The notes under the pieces: model-generated
Database searches by the model: none
What the model saw: only the letters and a program-made list of their open reading frames with translations
Told to the model about the DNA's origin: nothing
NCBI GenBank assembly: GCA_965225915.1
Contig: OZ245326.1
Span: forward strand, 496,001-560,000
Source: JAAXHH01 sp965225915
GTDB lineage: Bacteria; JAAXHH01
DNA: 64,000 nucleotides
Direction: 5' to 3'
Shown: positions 23,112 through 33,038 of the stretch, piece after piece
How the letters are laid out: the number at the start of each line of letters is the position of its first letter
How positions within the stretch are numbered: position 1 is the first letter of the stretch
Program-made: the position numbers and the translations under genes

Positions 23112-26100
23112 ATGAAACTGATTGAAATACTCTACAGGAGCCGCACTCACCTAAACCTACTGCTCTTTCTTTCCCTCCTCGCACTTTCCGGCTGCGGCAA
23201 AGACGCCGTCCCAACCAGGCCTCCTGAACCAGATCCCGTACCTTCCCGGATGGTCATTTCGCCACCGTCCGGTTCCCTCACAGCCTCCGGTCAAACCCTG
23301 CAGTTGACTGCCACACTCTTCGACGCGAATGGCAGCCCACTGACTGGTTTCGAAATCTCCTGGAGCAGCTCCAATACTGCGGTGGCAACCGTGGACCGCA
23401 ACGGATTGGTGACCGCCCACTCTGGTGGAACCACGCTGGTTATTGCGGCATGGGGCGGCGTAAGGAACAATATCACGGTGATGGTTTCGCTTGGCCCGAG
23501 CCGGATTGTCGTGACACCCGAATCGGTTCGGTTTAAGGCAAGAGGGGAAACACGCCAGCTCGAAGCCGTGGTGCTGGACGCCGATGATGTTCCCATTGCA
23601 GACGCTTCGGTGAACTGGTCGAGTGACAATCCGGCGGTCGTCTTCGTAAACAGTCGCGGCGAGATCAGGGCGAACGCGAACGGGGAAACCCGCATCACCG
23701 CTACATCGGGTTCTGCATCAAAAACCATCGTGGTTACCGTTGCACAGGTGCCGGTCCGGATCATCCTACCCCGAAATTCCGTTCAATTGGCATCGGTTGG
23801 CGAAACGACAACACTTACGGCGATCGTAGTGGATTCCCTGGATGCGGAGATCCTCAATGCGCCTCTGGTGTGGACTAGTGAAGATTCCACCGTGGCGACT
23901 GTGGATGCTCAGGGCGTGGTAACAGCCCAAATGCCCGGTACAACGCGGGTTACCGTTTCGTCGGGTATGGTTACGAAGACCGTGGTAGTCACGGTTAGCG
24001 AAGTAACATCGGATCGTGAACTACTCATAGCGTTTTACAATGCTACGGACGGTCCGAACTGGACGAACAAAACTAACTGGCTCACGGACGAACCTCTGGG
24101 CCAGTGGCACGGGATAGAAGTCGATTCGACGGGACGCGTGGAGGTGATCTGGCTTGTTGACAATGGCTTACAGGGAAGTATTCCGACTTCACTGGGCGAA
24201 CTGTCCCACCTTAAAACGCTGGCTCTCCTCCGCAATAAACTGACCGGTGAAATACCCCGGGAACTAAGCCATCTCAGTGGACTGCGCGGGTTATCTCTTG
24301 GCGTTAACAATCTGACCGGCCAGATCCCTTCATGGATTGGCGATCTCAGAGAACTCACCTGGTTGGAACTGCATGACAACAATCTGACAGGTGAAATCCC
24401 TCCTGCATTGGGCAGACTTGAGCAGCTCTTGTTGCTCTTTCTCCAGCACAACGCTTTAAGCGGAACTATTCCGACTTCACTGGGGAACCTCGAGTTGCTT
24501 GAAAAACTGCATCTGGAAGGGAACAGTTTGCTGGGTGAGATACCGTCCGAATTCGGAGGACTAGCCAGTCTAAAAGAACTATACATGAACGGGAACAACC
24601 TGAACGGAGAGATACCGGTGGAACTGGGGCGACTCGAACAACTTGTAGTGTTGAATTTAGAGGATAATGCTGAACTCAAAGGACCATTACCCCGGACTTT
24701 TCTCGAACGAAACCTGTTTTCCCTGCACCTCTTCGGTACGCAGGTTTGCATACCTCGGGATCTGGAATTCCAGGAGTGGCGGAGTTCTTTTCACAACATC
24801 TACGTCCTTAACTGTGAAGCCGGTCCCGACTTGCTCTCTCTCGAGGTTCTGTACTACCAGGCCGGAGGCGCTGACTGGACGAACAACACCAACTGGCTAA
24901 GCGCTGAACCGATATCTGACTGGTTTGGGGTTTCCGTCAATGATTCGGGCCGGATCGTCGGCCTGGAGTTGCCGGGGAATGGCCTTGGTGGGGATATTCC
25001 CGTCGCACTGAGTGGATTTTCCGACTTGGAAAGGTTGAATCTGGGTGGCAACAACCTGACCGGGGAGATACCCGGCGAATTGGGTGCCCTTGCAAACCTG
25101 AAAGAACTGCGCCTTAACGACAATTCAGGCCTGTCCGGCACACTGGCGGACGAACTGACTGCCTTGCAGCTATCCGTATTGTGGTTACAAGGTACAGAAG
25201 TATGCGCGCCGGGTTATCCGCCAGTGCAGGAATGGCTGGCTACGATTGCGGATCGCCAGGTACAAGGCTGCGATCCGGTCGATCCCGTTGATCCGGTCGA
25301 TCCGGTCGATCCGGTCGATCCCGTTGACCCGATCGATCCCGATATACCTAACGACAGGCAAGTGCTGGTCGAGTTTTACAGCGCCATGGACGGTGAAAAC
25401 TGGAGAAACGATAATTACTGGATGAGTGATCGCCCGATATCCAACTGGGAAGGGGTTGTGGTGAATTCCGACGGGAGGGTTACAAAACTCGATCTCCGTT
25501 ACCAGAGGATGGTAGGCGTACTGCATGCTTCGCTGGGAAAATTGACCGAACTGACTGTGCTGAATCTTGCAGAAAACCATCTTAGTGGCGCTATCCCAAC
25601 ATCCTTGTTCGGATTGGCCAAGCTGGAGAACCTGAGTCTCCAAATCAATGAATTCAGTGGAGGTATACCTTCAGGATTGGCAAACCTGTCAAATCTGCGG
25701 ATGCTGAGCCTCGGCACCAATTCTCTGACTGGAACGATCCCCTCTTCCCTCGGTAGCCTGACCAATCTGACCGAACTCAAACTAAACGAGAATGAACTGG
25801 ACGGTGGGATTCCGCAGTCTCTGGGCGGTCTTTCCAGTCTGAAAGTGCTGGATTTAAGCCACAACGGTCTGGATGGCGGCATTCCAACCGGTTTAAGTCG
25901 TTTGTCCAACCTTAAAACACTGAAGCTGAATGACAACCTGCTTTCTGGCGGTATTCCATCTGCATTGGGTAATTTAGAAAGTGTGCAGGAACTGACGCTC
26001 AGCAATAACAACCTTAACGGCACCATACCTTCGTCTTTTGCCGACCTGCAGAGCCTCAGGACCTTAAACCTCAATGACAATGACCTTGAAGGCGGTCTCC

Positions 26101-26996
26101 CCTCCTTCCTTGCGGAACTTCCGGACCTTTACGCGCTGCGGGTTAACGGTAATCCCCGCATGTCCGGTGAGATCCCCTTCGATTTCGTCACCTCCAGACT
26201 TGGTGTGCTTCAGGGTGGTGGCACGGACCTTTGCTCGCCGTCTGCCGAGAGATTTCAGATCTGGTTGAGGAGACTGGTAGGCGGAAGTTCAATCAGACCC
26301 TGTCCGGGATCAGTGGATGAACGGGCAATAATGGTGGCCATTTACAACGCCACAGACGGTCCGAACTGGAGGTCCAGTTGGAAATGGTTGAGTAATGATC
26401 CTATTGACGAATGGTTGGGGGTCTCCATCGACGGCATGGGACGCGTAAACCGGCTTCGCCTCCGCGGCAACAACTTAAGCGGCGAGATCCCTTCTGTATT
26501 AGCCCAGCTGCAGAACCTCGAATACCTCGACCTCGTTGCCAATAAACTAACGGGTTCTATTCCAACTGCGCTGGGGAGCCTATCCAATCTGCTCGATCTG
26601 CGGCTGGAGCGGAACGACTTGAGCGGCAACCTTCCTTCGGCGTTGGGACGACTCGGTAAAATCAACTTACTAAGTCTCAACGACAACGGCTTTACCGGCA
26701 GTATCCCATCGGCACTGGGTGATCTCTCCGCGCTAGAGCACCTATACCTGGAAAACAATGACCTGAGCGGTGGAATTCCCGCTTCGCTGGGAGGACTAAC
26801 TCAGCTTAAGCTACTGTGGGTCCACAACAACACGGACATGTCGGGACCCCTGCCCGGCGCACTCACCGGAATGACCAGCCTGGACACCCTGAGATTGGAT
26901 GGGACCGATCTTTGCGTACCGAGAACAGATGCGTTCCAGACCTGGCTGGATGGTATCGAGACGAAGCAGTTCGAATATTGTGAAGCAGACGAATAA
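23112..26996 (+). CDS. Giant surface lipoprotein: three Ig-like (BIG2) domains and four leucine-rich-repeat modules
   Basis: 1294 residues. The signal peptide ends in LALSGC (Cys28), so it is a lipoprotein. Three bacterial Ig-like group 2 domains follow at about 43-125, 128-210 and 213-294 (each with WSSSN/WSSDN/WTSED and a VATV or similar strand and a GxVTA turn). Then come four leucine-rich modules beginning near residues 302, 576, 750 and 1072, each opened by a cap such as LLIAFYNATDGPNWTNKTNWL and a WxGV turn, with plant-type repeats (GxIPxxLGxLxxLxxLxLxxN). Modules usually close with a cysteine-bearing cap (TDLCVP, TEVCAP). A Val-Asp-Pro repeat hinge lies at about 721-743. It is likely a surface protein for adhesion or ligand binding. 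The gene stands alone between AT-rich spacers. Confidence 0.88.
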   Translation: MKLIEILYRSRTHLNLLLFLSLLALSGCGKDAVPTRPPEPDPVPSRMVISPPSGSLTASGQTLQLTATLFDANGSPLTGFEISWSSSNTAVATVDRNGLVTAHSGGTTLVIAAWGGVRNNITVMVSLGPSRIVVTPESVRFKARGETRQLEAVVLDADDVPIADASVNWSSDNPAVVFVNSRGEIRANANGETRITATSGSASKTIVVTVAQVPVRIILPRNSVQLASVGETTTLTAIVVDSLDAEILNAPLVWTSEDSTVATVDAQGVVTAQMPGTTRVTVSSGMVTKTVVVTVSEVTSDRELLIAFYNATDGPNWTNKTNWLTDEPLGQWHGIEVDSTGRVEVIWLVDNGLQGSIPTSLGELSHLKTLALLRNKLTGEIPRELSHLSGLRGLSLGVNNLTGQIPSWIGDLRELTWLELHDNNLTGEIPPALGRLEQLLLLFLQHNALSGTIPTSLGNLELLEKLHLEGNSLLGEIPSEFGGLASLKELYMNGNNLNGEIPVELGRLEQLVVLNLEDNAELKGPLPRTFLERNLFSLHLFGTQVCIPRDLEFQEWRSSFHNIYVLNCEAGPDLLSLEVLYYQAGGADWTNNTNWLSAEPISDWFGVSVNDSGRIVGLELPGNGLGGDIPVALSGFSDLERLNLGGNNLTGEIPGELGALANLKELRLNDNSGLSGTLADELTALQLSVLWLQGTEVCAPGYPPVQEWLATIADRQVQGCDPVDPVDPVDPVDPVDPVDPIDPDIPNDRQVLVEFYSAMDGENWRNDNYWMSDRPISNWEGVVVNSDGRVTKLDLRYQRMVGVLHASLGKLTELTVLNLAENHLSGAIPTSLFGLAKLENLSLQINEFSGGIPSGLANLSNLRMLSLGTNSLTGTIPSSLGSLTNLTELKLNENELDGGIPQSLGGLSSLKVLDLSHNGLDGGIPTGLSRLSNLKTLKLNDNLLSGGIPSALGNLESVQELTLSNNNLNGTIPSSFADLQSLRTLNLNDNDLEGGLPSFLAELPDLYALRVNGNPRMSGEIPFDFVTSRLGVLQGGGTDLCSPSAERFQIWLRRLVGGSSIRPCPGSVDERAIMVAIYNATDGPNWRSSWKWLSNDPIDEWLGVSIDGMGRVNRLRLRGNNLSGEIPSVLAQLQNLEYLDLVANKLTGSIPTALGSLSNLLDLRLERNDLSGNLPSALGRLGKINLLSLNDNGFTGSIPSALGDLSALEHLYLENNDLSGGIPASLGGLTQLKLLWVHNNTDMSGPLPGALTGMTSLDTLRLDGTDLCVPRTDAFQTWLDGIETKQFEYCEADE
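25272..25340 (+). repeat. 9-bp minisatellite encoding a Val-Asp-Pro hinge
   Basis: Seven and a half tandem 9-nt units (GTCGATCCG with variants GTTGATCCG, GTCGATCCC, GTTGACCCG, ATCGATCCC) encode VDP repeats ending IDP. It separates the second and third leucine-rich modules and is a natural site for slippage, so hinge length may vary between strains. Confidence 0.9.
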
Positions 26997-27080
26997 AGCA
27001 GACACCCGTGTCGGCCTGATCACGCTGGGCTATGCGGCCCGACTTGAGAGAGCCGGTTAGAATCCTCCTGCACAGCCGCT

Positions 27081-28001
27081 TCACGCCAGGCCATGCTCCT
27101 CCAGGAACGCAACCGTTATGGACGCGCATTCGACCGGGACTTCAAGGGGCAGGAAGTGCGTGGTATCAGGAACGAAGTCATAGTCCAGGGCGACCAGCGT
27201 ACTGAGATCAACGCTGGGCAGGAACGAGTACGGGATCGTGGGGTCGGATCCAATGGCTCTGGCGGGACATGAGAGGCCGTGATGTTCCAGTTTTTCGTAC
27301 GCCTGCATCGCCCACCCGAAGTAGTAGTCGAAGATCTGTGCTTCGTGATCCGCGGGACAGCATAGCTCATAACCCCCGTCTTCGCCCGGCCGCAGCGTGG
27401 TCAGGCCGAAGAGTTCCACCACGTCCGGGTGAATGCGCTTGAAGACACTCGAACGTTTGATGGATTCGTTGAGTTCCTCCCGAGTTTCGAATTTAACCTT
27501 CCGTTGACATGTCCGCTCAGCCAGTGCGAATCCAATCTCCATATTGTCTTCGGGCGCGCCACCTGGAGGACATACGGGGGTTCGAACAACAGTTGAGCCG
27601 CGAATCCGCTTTCATTCTCCAGTTGATGCAACAGGGCGACCAATGCCGCACTTGAATGAAACACACCAGTCAACGGCTTAGCACCGAAGTGGTCGTCTAT
27701 TGCGCGCACGATACGCTGGCTGTCGCCGACCATGGTGGGGAAAGTGTGGGTCTGACGGTTCCAGACCGGATTCCATCCGTGACTGCGGTAATCGTATAGA
27801 ATGATGTCGAACCGGTCGGGCAAGAGCGACCAGAAAGGATAGTACAGGTCGGCCGCAAGGCCCGTTGCCGTGACTGAAGACGATCCGTGCGCCGGAGGGA
27901 TTGCCGTGCCTGCGCAGAGTGATCGGCGCGCCGTCGGTCATTTGGATCTCAACTGATTCCAGGGGATCGGGGATCCTAATTGGTACTGGTGAAGTTTTCA
28001 T
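27081..28001 (-). pseudogene. Alpha/beta-hydrolase gene broken by two frameshifts
   Basis: Three overlapping minus-strand frames together give one alpha/beta-hydrolase of about 300 residues. The first (from ATG 28001) reads SVEIQMTDGAPITLRRHG and IVFSHGNG, then is lost near 27870 at a run of G/C; the second continues DLYYPFWSLLPDRFDIILYDYRSHGWNP and reaches FHSSAALVALLHQL, where the nucleophile elbow expected as GHSxGG reads FHSSAA; the third, from about 27560, continues MEIGFALAERTC to the C-terminus with HFLPLEVP near the catalytic histidine. Each break is explained by one base. The product would be truncated. Assembly indels are an alternative explanation. Confidence 0.72.
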
Positions 28002-28092
28002 GTTAGCGGTATCACAGAAGTAGTAAGGACAATATCTACTAAATTAACATTCATTAGTATTAGATTAGTAATACAATATTCGAAAGCACTGA

Positions 28093-28479
28093 CCTCAATG
28101 TGTTCTCTTTAAAATAACAACGGACGGGAACGATCTTACGTATTTCCTGATTTATCATCTGAACGTCACTCGCAGATCTATCGACGAGTTGCACAAATTC
28201 ATCCGACGGAGAACCAAACAATTACAGGCTTTCGAATCGCAAGTTAAAAACCTTGATACCTTTAACCACCGTCAAAGAGATCTGCTTAGTCACGCTGTGA
28301 GACACCCGGGTCATCAATATACCATAAACGCACATAAAGCCTATCACGGCGTGGTTTACCAGACCGCGAGGACGGATCTGTTGGACTTGCAGAATCGTGA
28401 GTTTTTGAGCGTTAGAAAGGTCGGAAGGAAATGGGTTTTTACCGCACCCTTAGATCTGGAAACGAGGCTGTCAGGTTAA
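28093..28479 (+). pseudogene. 3' relic of a Fic family protein
   Basis: From about 28093 the frame reads TTDGNDLTYFLIYHLNVTRRSIDELHKFIRRRTKQLQ, then LNHRQRDLLSHAVRHPG-like residues, VVYQTARTDLLDLQ and RKWVFTAP to TAA at 28479. This is the C-terminal helix and winged-helix part of standalone Fic (AMPylating) proteins. The catalytic HPFxxGNGR region would lie upstream but is absent: an in-frame TGA occurs at 28090-28092 and the sequence before it is AT-rich noncoding. So the gene has lost its 5' two thirds. Confidence 0.7.
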
Positions 28480-28616
28480 GCAGGCTAGCCCTTTTCCAAT
28501 CCTAACCGTAACTCGATGGTAGTCGTTCCGAAGGTACTAACTGGTATTGTGCAAGTTAACCACGGTCCCTATCGCCCAACCGAACCCTGAAATCCCTTCT
28601 GTTTCTCCGGCTTCTC

Positions 28617-29462
28617 CTACCGCTCCCACGTCCTTTTCTTGTCGTCCGCGCAGGTGATGGTCAGCGGGGGACCCAGCTTGTCGATGCTCAGGTGCAGGTG
28701 ATCACCGTCCTGGACCGGGCTGAGGGCGTAGTGATGCGTACCCGTGGAGACGATGTCTCCGGGTTCCAGCGTGACCACGGCCGTCACTTCCGCCAGAAGT
28801 TCCGGGATGTCCCGCGCCATCTCGCCGGTGGAGAAATCGTGCTTGAGGGCGTCGTTGATCCACATCTTCGCGGGCAGGTCGTTGGCGTCACCCACTTCGT
28901 CGGCCGTGACCAGCGCGGGTCCCATGGGGCCGAAGGTGTGCCAGCTTTTGCCGAGGAAGAAGCCACCGGGCAGTCCGCGGGCCGAGACATCGATGAATTG
29001 GGTGTAACCGAAGATGTGGTCCAGGGCCTCGCCGGCATTGAGCTTGCTGGCCCGTTTCCCGATGACCATGGCGAGTTCGGGCTCGAAATGGAAAACAGAC
29101 GCGTCCGTATCGGGCAATTCCACGACGGCGTCCTGTCCCATTACGGAGGTGTTGGACTTTAGGAAGGCGTTGAAGGTCTCTTTGGCCGGGTGTTCCGGCT
29201 CGATGTAATTGCCCGCCAGGCAGAGTAATTGGCCGGGACGCGGCACCGGCGGCCTCAGGCTGACTTTGGACAGGGGAGTTCCGGACTGTCCATGGGCGGT
29301 TTCGGCGATGCGTGCGCCGTAGGTATCCCAGCCGCTGATGACCACTTCCAACTGCGCCTGGGGACTGGACGCACCGATATCTCCCGCAGCAGCCGAAACG
29401 TCTATAATCGTGTCACGCTCAATAACTCCCAGGGTGTAATCGTTGTAAAATGCCAGTTTCAC
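28617..29462 (-). CDS. Fumarylacetoacetate hydrolase (FAH) family protein
   Basis: A 281-residue enzyme. FHFEPELAMVIGKRASKL contains the metal-binding glutamates, and HIFGYTQFIDVSARGL and the late DIVSTGTHHYALSP segment match the FAH fold of 2-hydroxyhepta-2,4-diene-1,7-dioate isomerases and acylpyruvate hydrolases. The role is hydrolysis, isomerisation or decarboxylation of a diketo acid with a divalent metal. The correct start is GTG 29462, with a perfect AGGAGG 7 nt upstream; the open frame continues to 29693 but that part lacks family character. Confidence 0.87.
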   Translation of the reverse strand: MKLAFYNDYTLGVIERDTIIDVSAAAGDIGASSPQAQLEVVISGWDTYGARIAETAHGQSGTPLSKVSLRPPVPRPGQLLCLAGNYIEPEHPAKETFNAFLKSNTSVMGQDAVVELPDTDASVFHFEPELAMVIGKRASKLNAGEALDHIFGYTQFIDVSARGLPGGFFLGKSWHTFGPMGPALVTADEVGDANDLPAKMWINDALKHDFSTGEMARDIPELLAEVTAVVTLEPGDIVSTGTHHYALSPVQDGDHLHLSIDKLGPPLTITCADDKKRTWER

Positions 29463-29504
29463 GGAAAGCCTCCTGTTTAAAGACGGTTTATGCTTGATTT
29501 CAAT

Positions 29505-29544
29505 TAAGGGCGGTCTGACCCAGATAAGGGCGGTCTGACCCAGA
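29505..29544. repeat. Exact tandem 20-bp repeat, two copies
   Basis: TAAGGGCGGTCTGACCCAGA occurs twice back to back (29505-29524, 29525-29544) in the intergenic region upstream of the FAH gene and downstream of the Oar-like receptor gene. It contains the near-palindrome GGTCTGACC. Possible roles are a regulator site or a small dispersed repeat element. Confidence 0.85.
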
Positions 29545-29656
29545 AATGGACGAACTAATATAACCGGCACCGGTATCTCGTCAAATTCATTCCCATGCGT
29601 AGGAATGAATGTCCACACGACGAGGTTTGGTACACAACGAAATCTACCGAATTCCT

Positions 29657-32600
29657 TCAAAACGAGTACCTCACCCCAAATTGCATCTGCCATCTGGAAG
29701 AGAGGTTGGTCGACTGAAACACGTCTTCCCTATCGACCTTACCGTCCTCGTTTGCGTCCCGGATCCTTAGATCCATATCCGGCCTGCCCTGTTCGTCGTA
29801 TCCATCGAAATTGAACAGGCTGACGGCGTCGAATGGCACGTAACGGCTTTGTCCCCACGTGCTTTTAATCAGATTGGTCAGGTTCAGGACGTCCAGCGTC
29901 AATTCGAAGTGATGGTCCCGTATCGAGGGCAATTGCTGGATCAGGCGCAGGTCCAACCGGTTCCGCCACGGTGAACGCGTTGCGTTGCGCTGGATTATGC
30001 CGCCCCGAGCATGGTGCAGCGCGGGATCGGACCTTACAAAGGCGTCGATCGCCCTCCACTCGTCGTCGGTGACATCCTCGCTCAGTTCGCTCCTGGTCGC
30101 GGGGATGTAGGCGAGGCCGTTGCCGCGGATGCCGTCGCCGTTCACATCGTCGGCAATCATGTAACTGAAGGGATCTCCCGCACTGCCTTCGTAGAACATG
30201 GAGATCGTCGTGGCCAGGCGATGGCCGAAGTCAAATTTCCAGGATCCGGTGGCCAGGATCCGGTGCCGAACCTCGAAATCGGACGTCGCCGTCGTCTCGC
30301 CGTTGGGGTCATCAGTCTCGTTGTACTGCCAGTTGGAAATGGCGCGGCTCGACCGCCCGCTGTTGATGTCCTCGGCTTCCTGGAACACGTAGGCGACACT
30401 TCCGAAGAGACCGGGCAAAAAGGACGTGTTGACCCCCTTGCGCATCCGCAGCGTGAGGTTGAACTGGTGGCCCTTGTTCGTGTTCTCAAGGAGTATGACG
30501 TTGGTGAAATCCCTGCTGACCTTCTTGCCGCCGTAGTCGGGTCGCCCGTCCGGGGTTCTTCCCGTCGGCCCGCCGTCGTTGCCGATGTTAAGGTTTCGGA
30601 ATCGGACATCATCTAAGTTCCGTGCCAGCAGGAATTCAACGGTGCCGACCAGGTCCAGTGGCAACCTGTGGTCGACGGCGAGATTGGTGCGGAACACCCG
30701 GGGCAGCCGAAACGCCGGATCGATGACATTGACCTCCGACGTCTGGGGTGTGGTGAGACTGACGTCCAGGGGAAGCGGTTGAGCGAAGGGATCAGCCACA
30801 AACGAGGGAACATCCTGACCCCGGAAGGACGCGACGTCGATCCGGGTGAAATCCACGCCGGTGTTGCTGTAGGCGTTCGACAGCCAGGCAGCAGGCGGCA
30901 TTCCCGCAAATACGCCGGCGCCTCCTCGGACCTGCGTCCTGCGATCCCCACCAGCGTCGATGTTGAATCCGAAACGGGGAGACCAGAGCACCTTGCCGCC
31001 CGGGGTTCGGTCCGTCCTGTGGCCGGCGAACTGATGGGCGAAGCGGTCGTTGGCCAGAGGTTCGTCCGGAAGTATTGGCACGTCGGCCCTCAATCCGAAG
31101 TTCAGGCTGAGCCGCGGACTGAACCGCCAGTCATCCTGGGCATAGAATCCCATCTGTACGTAATCCCATGCCGCGCGGGGCTGTTCGACACCTGGTACCC
31201 TGGAATGGCTCAGGAGGTAGCGGGTGGGAGCGCCGTTCTCGAAAGCCTCGATGCTGTCGAACTCGTAGGCACCGTAGTAGTCCTGTATGAACAGGTTGTC
31301 GAAGGATATGAACTCGTTATGGGTCCCAATCGTAATGGTATGATCCGCCATGAACAGTTGGAGATTGTTGGTGAACTCGAAAGTGTCCTGGTTCAGTGCG
31401 TTGGCCTGGGAAAACCGCTCCACGCCGAGCCGCACCTCGCCAAGGAACCCGCCTCCGGCCTCTTCGAGATCGATTTGCACCTGGGGAAACGAAGCGGACA
31501 GCGGTGACCTGCTGTCCCGCACGCGGCTGTAGGATACCCGTGCTTCATTGGCCACGCTGCTGGAGAAGGTGCTGTTGAGTTGCACAACCGAAGACTGGGT
31601 GATGTTGTCGCGCTTGAAATGGTTGCTGGTCAGTGTAAATATGGTGCGGCCCCGGCTTAGGCCGTCGTCCAGATCGCCGGTTACCAGGTTGTGGCGCAGG
31701 GTGAGCCGGTGCCTGGATGATAGATTCACGTCCAGCCGCCCGAAGAACTTCTCGTTGCGTGTATGCTGCGAGAAGGGATCGAAACCCCCGGCGTCGTAGC
31801 CATATCGGTCCCGGGCGAAGTCCACGATACGCTGCAGTTCCGTCGCACCTGCTCCGAAACGTACGGGCTGGTCCGAATTCGCCGGTCCCGCGCTCGTAGG
31901 ACTCGACCGACGCCGAAATTCACCGTTGATGAAGAAGAAGGCGCGGTTCCTGACCACCGGACCGTCCAGTCTGAAACCAAGCTGGTAGTCGGTGAAATCT
32001 CCGAATTTATCGCTGTCCAGTTCTCCCACCAGGGATTCGTTGCGCCCAAAAGAGTAAAAGGAACCACGGAATCGATTCGTTCCGCTGCGCGTCACCGCAT
32101 TGATGAGCCCTCCCGCGAATCCTCCTGAACGAACGTCAAAGGGTGCCACCTGAACCTGGAACTCCTCGATGGCATCCAGGCTGATCGGCTGCGCGTTTAC
32201 CTGTCCCGTGGGAAGCCCCTCGTTCGACAGGCCGAAGGCGTCGTTCAGGACGGCGCCGTCCACCTGGAAGTTGTTCAGGCGGTTGTTCTTGCCCGCGATG
32301 CTTTGCCCACCCGCCTTCGACGCCGCTTCGGGCGCCAGCCTGGTGTAGTCATGTATGCTCCGGGCAATCGAGGGCAGACGGGCTATCTCGAGCGCCGAAA
32401 CGTGGGTTTCCGTACCGGTGTTCGATGCGCTTAGCATCTCGTCCCTGTGGGCCGTGACGATGACTTCAGCCGCCTCGATGATGTCCCTGCGCAACCGGAA
32501 ATCCGTACGCAGGTTTTCTCCCATGGTCAACGCGATGTCCCGTCGTATGACGGTTCGGTAGCCGATGAAACTCACCGTGATCTGATAGGGGCCGCCGATC

Positions 32601-32818
32601 TTCAGGCCCGCGATATTGTACCGCCCGTCGCCTCGGGAGAAAACACCGGAAGAGACCCCTGTGGGCTCATGCACGGCGATCACGGTAACGCCCGGGAGCG
32701 GGCACCCTGTTTCGTCCAGAACCCGCCCGCTGAGCGTTCCCGCGGTTATCCCCTGTGCGCCAACAAGGAACGGCAGAGACAAGACGAAAATCAAGATGGA
32801 TAGGCGTAGTATGAACAT
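29657..32818 (-). CDS. TonB-dependent receptor, Oar-like, with carboxypeptidase-regulatory domain
   Basis: 1053 residues. Signal peptide ending VGAQG, then a carboxypeptidase-regulatory-like beta-sandwich (about 27-105: GTLSGRVLDETGCPLPGVTVIA), a plug domain (about 115-250: VIVTAHRDEML, SQSIAGKNNRLNNFQVDGAVLNDAFG, INAVTRSGTN) and a long beta-barrel ending in an aromatic residue (MQFGVRYSF). FNFDG and a calcium-type DANEDGKVDREDVF segment occur near the C-terminus. The type is common in Bacteroidota, Acidobacteriota and related groups and imports or displays unidentified substrates with TonB energy. It diverges from the mannonate-dehydratase-like gene. Confidence 0.9.
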   Translation of the reverse strand: MFILRLSILIFVLSLPFLVGAQGITAGTLSGRVLDETGCPLPGVTVIAVHEPTGVSSGVFSRGDGRYNIAGLKIGGPYQITVSFIGYRTVIRRDIALTMGENLRTDFRLRRDIIEAAEVIVTAHRDEMLSASNTGTETHVSALEIARLPSIARSIHDYTRLAPEAASKAGGQSIAGKNNRLNNFQVDGAVLNDAFGLSNEGLPTGQVNAQPISLDAIEEFQVQVAPFDVRSGGFAGGLINAVTRSGTNRFRGSFYSFGRNESLVGELDSDKFGDFTDYQLGFRLDGPVVRNRAFFFINGEFRRRSSPTSAGPANSDQPVRFGAGATELQRIVDFARDRYGYDAGGFDPFSQHTRNEKFFGRLDVNLSSRHRLTLRHNLVTGDLDDGLSRGRTIFTLTSNHFKRDNITQSSVVQLNSTFSSSVANEARVSYSRVRDSRSPLSASFPQVQIDLEEAGGGFLGEVRLGVERFSQANALNQDTFEFTNNLQLFMADHTITIGTHNEFISFDNLFIQDYYGAYEFDSIEAFENGAPTRYLLSHSRVPGVEQPRAAWDYVQMGFYAQDDWRFSPRLSLNFGLRADVPILPDEPLANDRFAHQFAGHRTDRTPGGKVLWSPRFGFNIDAGGDRRTQVRGGAGVFAGMPPAAWLSNAYSNTGVDFTRIDVASFRGQDVPSFVADPFAQPLPLDVSLTTPQTSEVNVIDPAFRLPRVFRTNLAVDHRLPLDLVGTVEFLLARNLDDVRFRNLNIGNDGGPTGRTPDGRPDYGGKKVSRDFTNVILLENTNKGHQFNLTLRMRKGVNTSFLPGLFGSVAYVFQEAEDINSGRSSRAISNWQYNETDDPNGETTATSDFEVRHRILATGSWKFDFGHRLATTISMFYEGSAGDPFSYMIADDVNGDGIRGNGLAYIPATRSELSEDVTDDEWRAIDAFVRSDPALHHARGGIIQRNATRSPWRNRLDLRLIQQLPSIRDHHFELTLDVLNLTNLIKSTWGQSRYVPFDAVSLFNFDGYDEQGRPDMDLRIRDANEDGKVDREDVFQSTNLSSRWQMQFGVRYSF

Positions 32819-33038
32819 GGTCCGTTGTCCACGTCATCGATAAATCGTTGCACAATTCGGCGAACGACGGATATAATACTCCACATGCCAGGACTCGTCA
32901 CGGAACTTTGTTCCTTGTTTGCATACCATGCCTGTTATTCGTAAAGCATGCGTATACGGATCGAATTCCTGGAACCCGACCACTAATAGCAGTTCTTTAT
33001 CAAACATCCGAAGGAGTCCGACATGTCACTCATGGAAA

